From NCBI GenBank assembly GCA_017477805.1, contig JAFUUM010000082.1:1-15669 (forward strand): a stretch of DNA of 15,669 nucleotides, read 5' to 3'. The stretch's first letter is position 1; each line of letters opens with the position of its first letter. The notes beneath the pieces were generated by a model that was given only the letters and a program-made list of their open reading frames with translations, made no database searches and had not been told where the DNA came from. Origin of the DNA: Lachnospiraceae bacterium. GTDB taxonomy: Bacteria > Bacillota > Clostridia > Lachnospirales > Lachnospiraceae. A program made the translations under genes and the position numbers. Shown piece by piece: positions 14,109 to 15,669 of this stretch.

Positions 14109-14449
14109 TGAACATACAGATTTTTGGAACAAAGAAATGCAATGATACAAAGAAAGCGGAGCGCTTCTTCAAGGAGCGTGGCATCAAATACCAGTTCATC
14201 GACATGAAGGAAAAAGGCATGAGCAAAGGGGAGTTCACCTCTGTTGCTCAGGCCAACGGTGGCATTGATGCCATGCTGGATCCAAACTGCAAGGATCAGG
14301 ATACGCTTGCCTTGATCCGGTATACCGCAGAAGAGGATAAGCTGGAAAAGATTCTGGAGAATCCGCAGGTAATCAAGACACCAGTTGTCAGAAACGGAAA
14401 GCAGTCCACACTCGGCTACCAGCCGGATGTCTGGAAGAAGTGGGAGTAG
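14108..14449 (+). CDS. ArsC/Spx-family thioredoxin-fold protein
   Basis: A 113-residue protein of the arsenate reductase/Spx superfamily. The N-terminal beta strand and loop MNIQIFGTKKCNDTKKAERF put one Cys (Cys11) at the redox position. It is CNDT instead of the CxxC of Spx or the CGTSR of true plasmid ArsC, so neither role can be assumed; it is closer in style to YffB/uncharacterised ArsC-like proteins that may use glutathione or another thiol. The fold continues through GIKYQFIDMKEKGMSKGEF and the cis-Pro strand IKTPVVRNGK to the end. It is translationally coupled to the deformylase by a 1-nt overlap, so a joint role (for example redox or metal stress protection of the deformylase's Cys-bound metal) is possible but speculative. 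A strong terminator follows. Confidence 0.85.
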   Translation: MNIQIFGTKKCNDTKKAERFFKERGIKYQFIDMKEKGMSKGEFTSVAQANGGIDAMLDPNCKDQDTLALIRYTAEEDKLEKILENPQVIKTPVVRNGKQSTLGYQPDVWKKWE

Positions 14450-14503
14450 GGATTATTGGTAACAATGCTAGAGCAACAGTTTAGATTAAAATACAGGGAA
14501 CAT

Positions 14504-14562
14504 AATTAAAGTAAATGTACACGCTAAGATGTATAAGTGTGAGCATTTACTTTAATTTTTTT
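14504..14562 (+). terminator. Terminator after the deformylase/ArsC-like pair
   Basis: AATTAAAGTAAATG at 14504-14517 pairs with CATTTACTTTAATT at 14544-14557, a 14-bp perfect outer stem, and a run of T's continues to 14562. The 26-nt loop contains a further ACAC/GTGT pairing. Confidence 0.75.
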
Positions 14563-14584
14563 GCTTGCTTTTTGAAAATCTATC

Positions 14585-14615
14585 GAACAAAAATGCGGAA
14601 TCCGCAATTTTGTTC
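14585..14615. repeat. 31-bp near-palindrome upstream of the ATPase stump
   Basis: GAACAAAAATGCGGA (14585-14599), a central A, and TCCGCAATTTTGTTC (14601-14615) pair with a single mismatch. It stands 24 nt before the start codon of a truncated ATPase-like frame, the same arrangement as the inverted repeat before the intact ATPase at 12329. Confidence 0.7.
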
Positions 14616-14639
14616 AATAAGTATTGAGGTGACAAACTT

Positions 14640-14705
14640 ATGGAGATACGCAGAGATATATATTTGGATAGCAGGCTTCCTTTTGTTTTGATAAAATCTA
14701 TATAA
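14640..14705 (+). pseudogene. 5' stump of a second AAA/DUF4143 ATPase gene
   Basis: The ATG at 14640 follows GAGGTG at 14626-14631 and opens a 21-codon frame, beginning MEIRRDIYLDSR before diverging and ending at TAA 14703-14705. The first twelve residues match the way this ATPase family begins; the intact copy upstream starts MKLIKRDYYLNK. The Walker A region and everything after it are gone, replaced by the promoter region of the acetyltransferase. Only a short match supports this, so it is a probable remnant, not a certain one. Confidence 0.5.
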
Positions 14706-14706
14706 T
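14701..14706 (+). promoter_or_regulatory. -10 box before the acetyltransferase
   Basis: A perfect TATAAT lies 22 nt before the acetyltransferase start; the -35 region is poor (TTCCTT at 14677-14682 with an 18-bp spacer). The resulting leader would be short but would still include GGAGGAG at 14713-14719. Confidence 0.45.
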
Positions 14707-14727
14707 TTCAACGGAGGAGCAAATGAT

Positions 14728-15279
14728 ATGTATGATATTTTGGAAGGAGAACACATAGTCCTTCGTAAGGCAAAAGAAGATGATTATAAATCCATGCTGA
14801 AGAATGTGTGGGGGGATCCCGAGGTATACCAATGGATGTTATTTCAGCCAACACTGACGGAAGAGGAAGCGATTGATAGATGCCACAGAAGTATGGAGTT
14901 TCAAAAAGATCATTACGCTTATTTTGTGACGGATAAAGAAACAGATGAGGCATTTGGCCTTTGTGGAATCAAAGAACTTGAACCGGGACATTTTGACGAA
15001 TCAGGTATTGGTATTGCCGTCAAGAATCAGGGAAAGGGTTACGGCAAGGAGGTCGTGGCACTTTTGCTTGACCTTGCATTTAATAAACTAGGAGCTATTG
15101 ATTTTACATACGGTTATTACCAGGATAATATCAGGTCTAAGAAAGTTGCAGAATATTTTGGCTTTGAGTATGACCATACTTATGAAATGACCAGACCATG
15201 GGATGGCTCTCAGAAGGTTATCGATTCGTGCTTGCTCACCCGAGATAAGTATTTAAGAATGTTTAGGAATGAAGTTTAG
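14728..15279 (+). CDS. GNAT-family N-acetyltransferase
   Basis: A 183-residue acetyltransferase of the RimJ/RimL type (Acetyltransf_3), transferring acetyl from acetyl-CoA to an amine; the substrate is unknown. The beginning HIVLRKAKEDDYKSML is the usual first strand and helix. The acetyl-CoA pyrophosphate loop is NQGKGYGKE at 100-108 and the motif B region is NIRSKKVAEYFGFEYDH at 134-150. The C-terminal WDGSQKVIDSCLLTRDKY fits the fold. The start at 14728 is chosen from GGAGGAG at 14713-14719; a nearer ATG at 14723 is in another frame. Members act on ribosomal proteins, amino acids, peptides or antibiotics, and nothing here selects among these. No terminator is obvious after it. Confidence 0.9.
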   Translation: MYDILEGEHIVLRKAKEDDYKSMLKNVWGDPEVYQWMLFQPTLTEEEAIDRCHRSMEFQKDHYAYFVTDKETDEAFGLCGIKELEPGHFDESGIGIAVKNQGKGYGKEVVALLLDLAFNKLGAIDFTYGYYQDNIRSKKVAEYFGFEYDHTYEMTRPWDGSQKVIDSCLLTRDKYLRMFRNEV

Positions 15280-15396
15280 GGATTGATTTTTCAAGGACAC
15301 TATTCGGTCCAATTAACTGAAGCTAATAAAAAGAGGACAGATATCTTCCAGTTTTATAGACGATGACGAATCGCAGTTTGATGGAGGAAAACTATT

Positions 15397-15516
15397 GTGA
15401 GTGAATATAATGAATATGTTCGGGATGCTTTATCTGCAGCCGGTGATATTGTCATAAAATCTATGATGGGTGGGTATCTTGTGTACCTCAATGGTAAACT
15501 GATAGGATGTTTTTAG
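15397..15516 (+). pseudogene. Truncated TfoX N-terminal-domain fragment
   Basis: GGAGGAAA at 15383-15390 precedes a GTG at 15397 and a 39-residue frame ending at TAG 15514-15516. The sequence YVRDALSAAG, then SMMGGYLVYLNGKLIGC, matches the first part of TfoX N-terminal domains (typically MMFGEYLLYYNGKxVG). A complete domain is around 90 residues, so more than half is missing, and the sequence after the stop does not restore it. Probably a decayed gene; a functional mini-protein is less likely. Confidence 0.5.
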
Positions 15517-15540
15517 TATAAAAGAGATAGGAGCCGGTAA

Positions 15541-15669
15541 ATGATATCAGTGCTTATAATCATTGGCAGCATCATAATGATTGGAAATATAATTGCATAT
15601 ATCAGGTTTATCAGAACCTCGACCGACGTGATGCTGTCCGGTAAGCGAGGCGAACCGATATGGGAAAAC
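15541..15669 (+). CDS. Start of a small membrane protein, 3' partial
   Basis: AGGAG at 15529-15533 precedes the ATG at 15541. The 43 visible codons run to the window edge without a stop. The N terminus, MISVLIIIGSIIMIGNIIAY, is a clear hydrophobic segment and would be a membrane anchor; the following IRFIRTSTDVMLSGKRGE is basic and polar. The family cannot be told from this much. It could be a small membrane protein or the first helix of a larger sensor-type protein. Confidence 0.5.
   Translation, partial: MISVLIIIGSIIMIGNIIAYIRFIRTSTDVMLSGKRGEPIWEN

Noticed and set aside
15293..15312. Small GGAC/GTCC inverted repeat after the acetyltransferase, as a terminator
   Set aside because: Four base pairs and no T tract; the 15280-15396 gap shows nothing convincing.

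Overview
This window looks like chromosomal DNA of a low-to-mid GC Firmicute, most likely a Lachnospiraceae-type Clostridium relative. The basis is the gene order argF-birA-small ORF-coaX-dusB-greA-lysS, strong GGAGG-type ribosome binding sites, sigma-A-type promoters, a SleB-type wall hydrolase with an SH3 remnant, and protein sequence style. This is inferred by eye; no database was searched. Every gene I can support is on the + strand.

Region 1 (1-8290) is ordinary housekeeping backbone. It holds the 3' part of a SleB-like cell-wall hydrolase, a stand-alone SPFH/band-7 membrane protein, and ornithine carbamoyltransferase. A tight run follows of biotin ligase/repressor (birA), a small conserved-looking protein, type III pantothenate kinase (coaX) and tRNA-dihydrouridine synthase (dusB). 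GreA, with its own near-consensus promoter and a hairpin after it, and lysyl-tRNA synthetase complete the block. Two of these genes handle cofactors (biotin, CoA) and three serve transcription or translation.

Region 2 (about 8291-12077) looks like the left end of an integrated element abutting the 3' end of lysS. Just after lysS come two pairs of short direct repeats of the kind seen as integrase arm sites, then a very strong terminator. A tightly coupled operon follows: four small genes carrying five copies of one excisionase-like helix-turn-helix module, then parA and parB. Two related palindromes, one inside parB and one just after it, share half-sites with symmetry-preserving differences, which is what one would expect of a novel parS/operator family. 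A strongly acidic protein of unknown function follows, with inverted repeats over its likely promoter. No integrase, relaxase or replication gene is visible in the window.

Region 3 (about 12078-15669) is an A+T-richer patchwork of accessory genes. It has an intact AAA ATPase/DUF4143 gene whose promoter sits inside an inverted repeat that recurs at the gene's 3' end. A divergent peptide deformylase is coupled to an ArsC/Spx-like protein and followed by a terminator. Then comes the apparent 5' stump of a second ATPase of the same family with its own upstream palindrome. A GNAT acetyltransferase, a truncated TfoX-like fragment and the start of a small membrane protein running off the end complete it. 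The stumps and fragments suggest repeated gain and loss of cargo.
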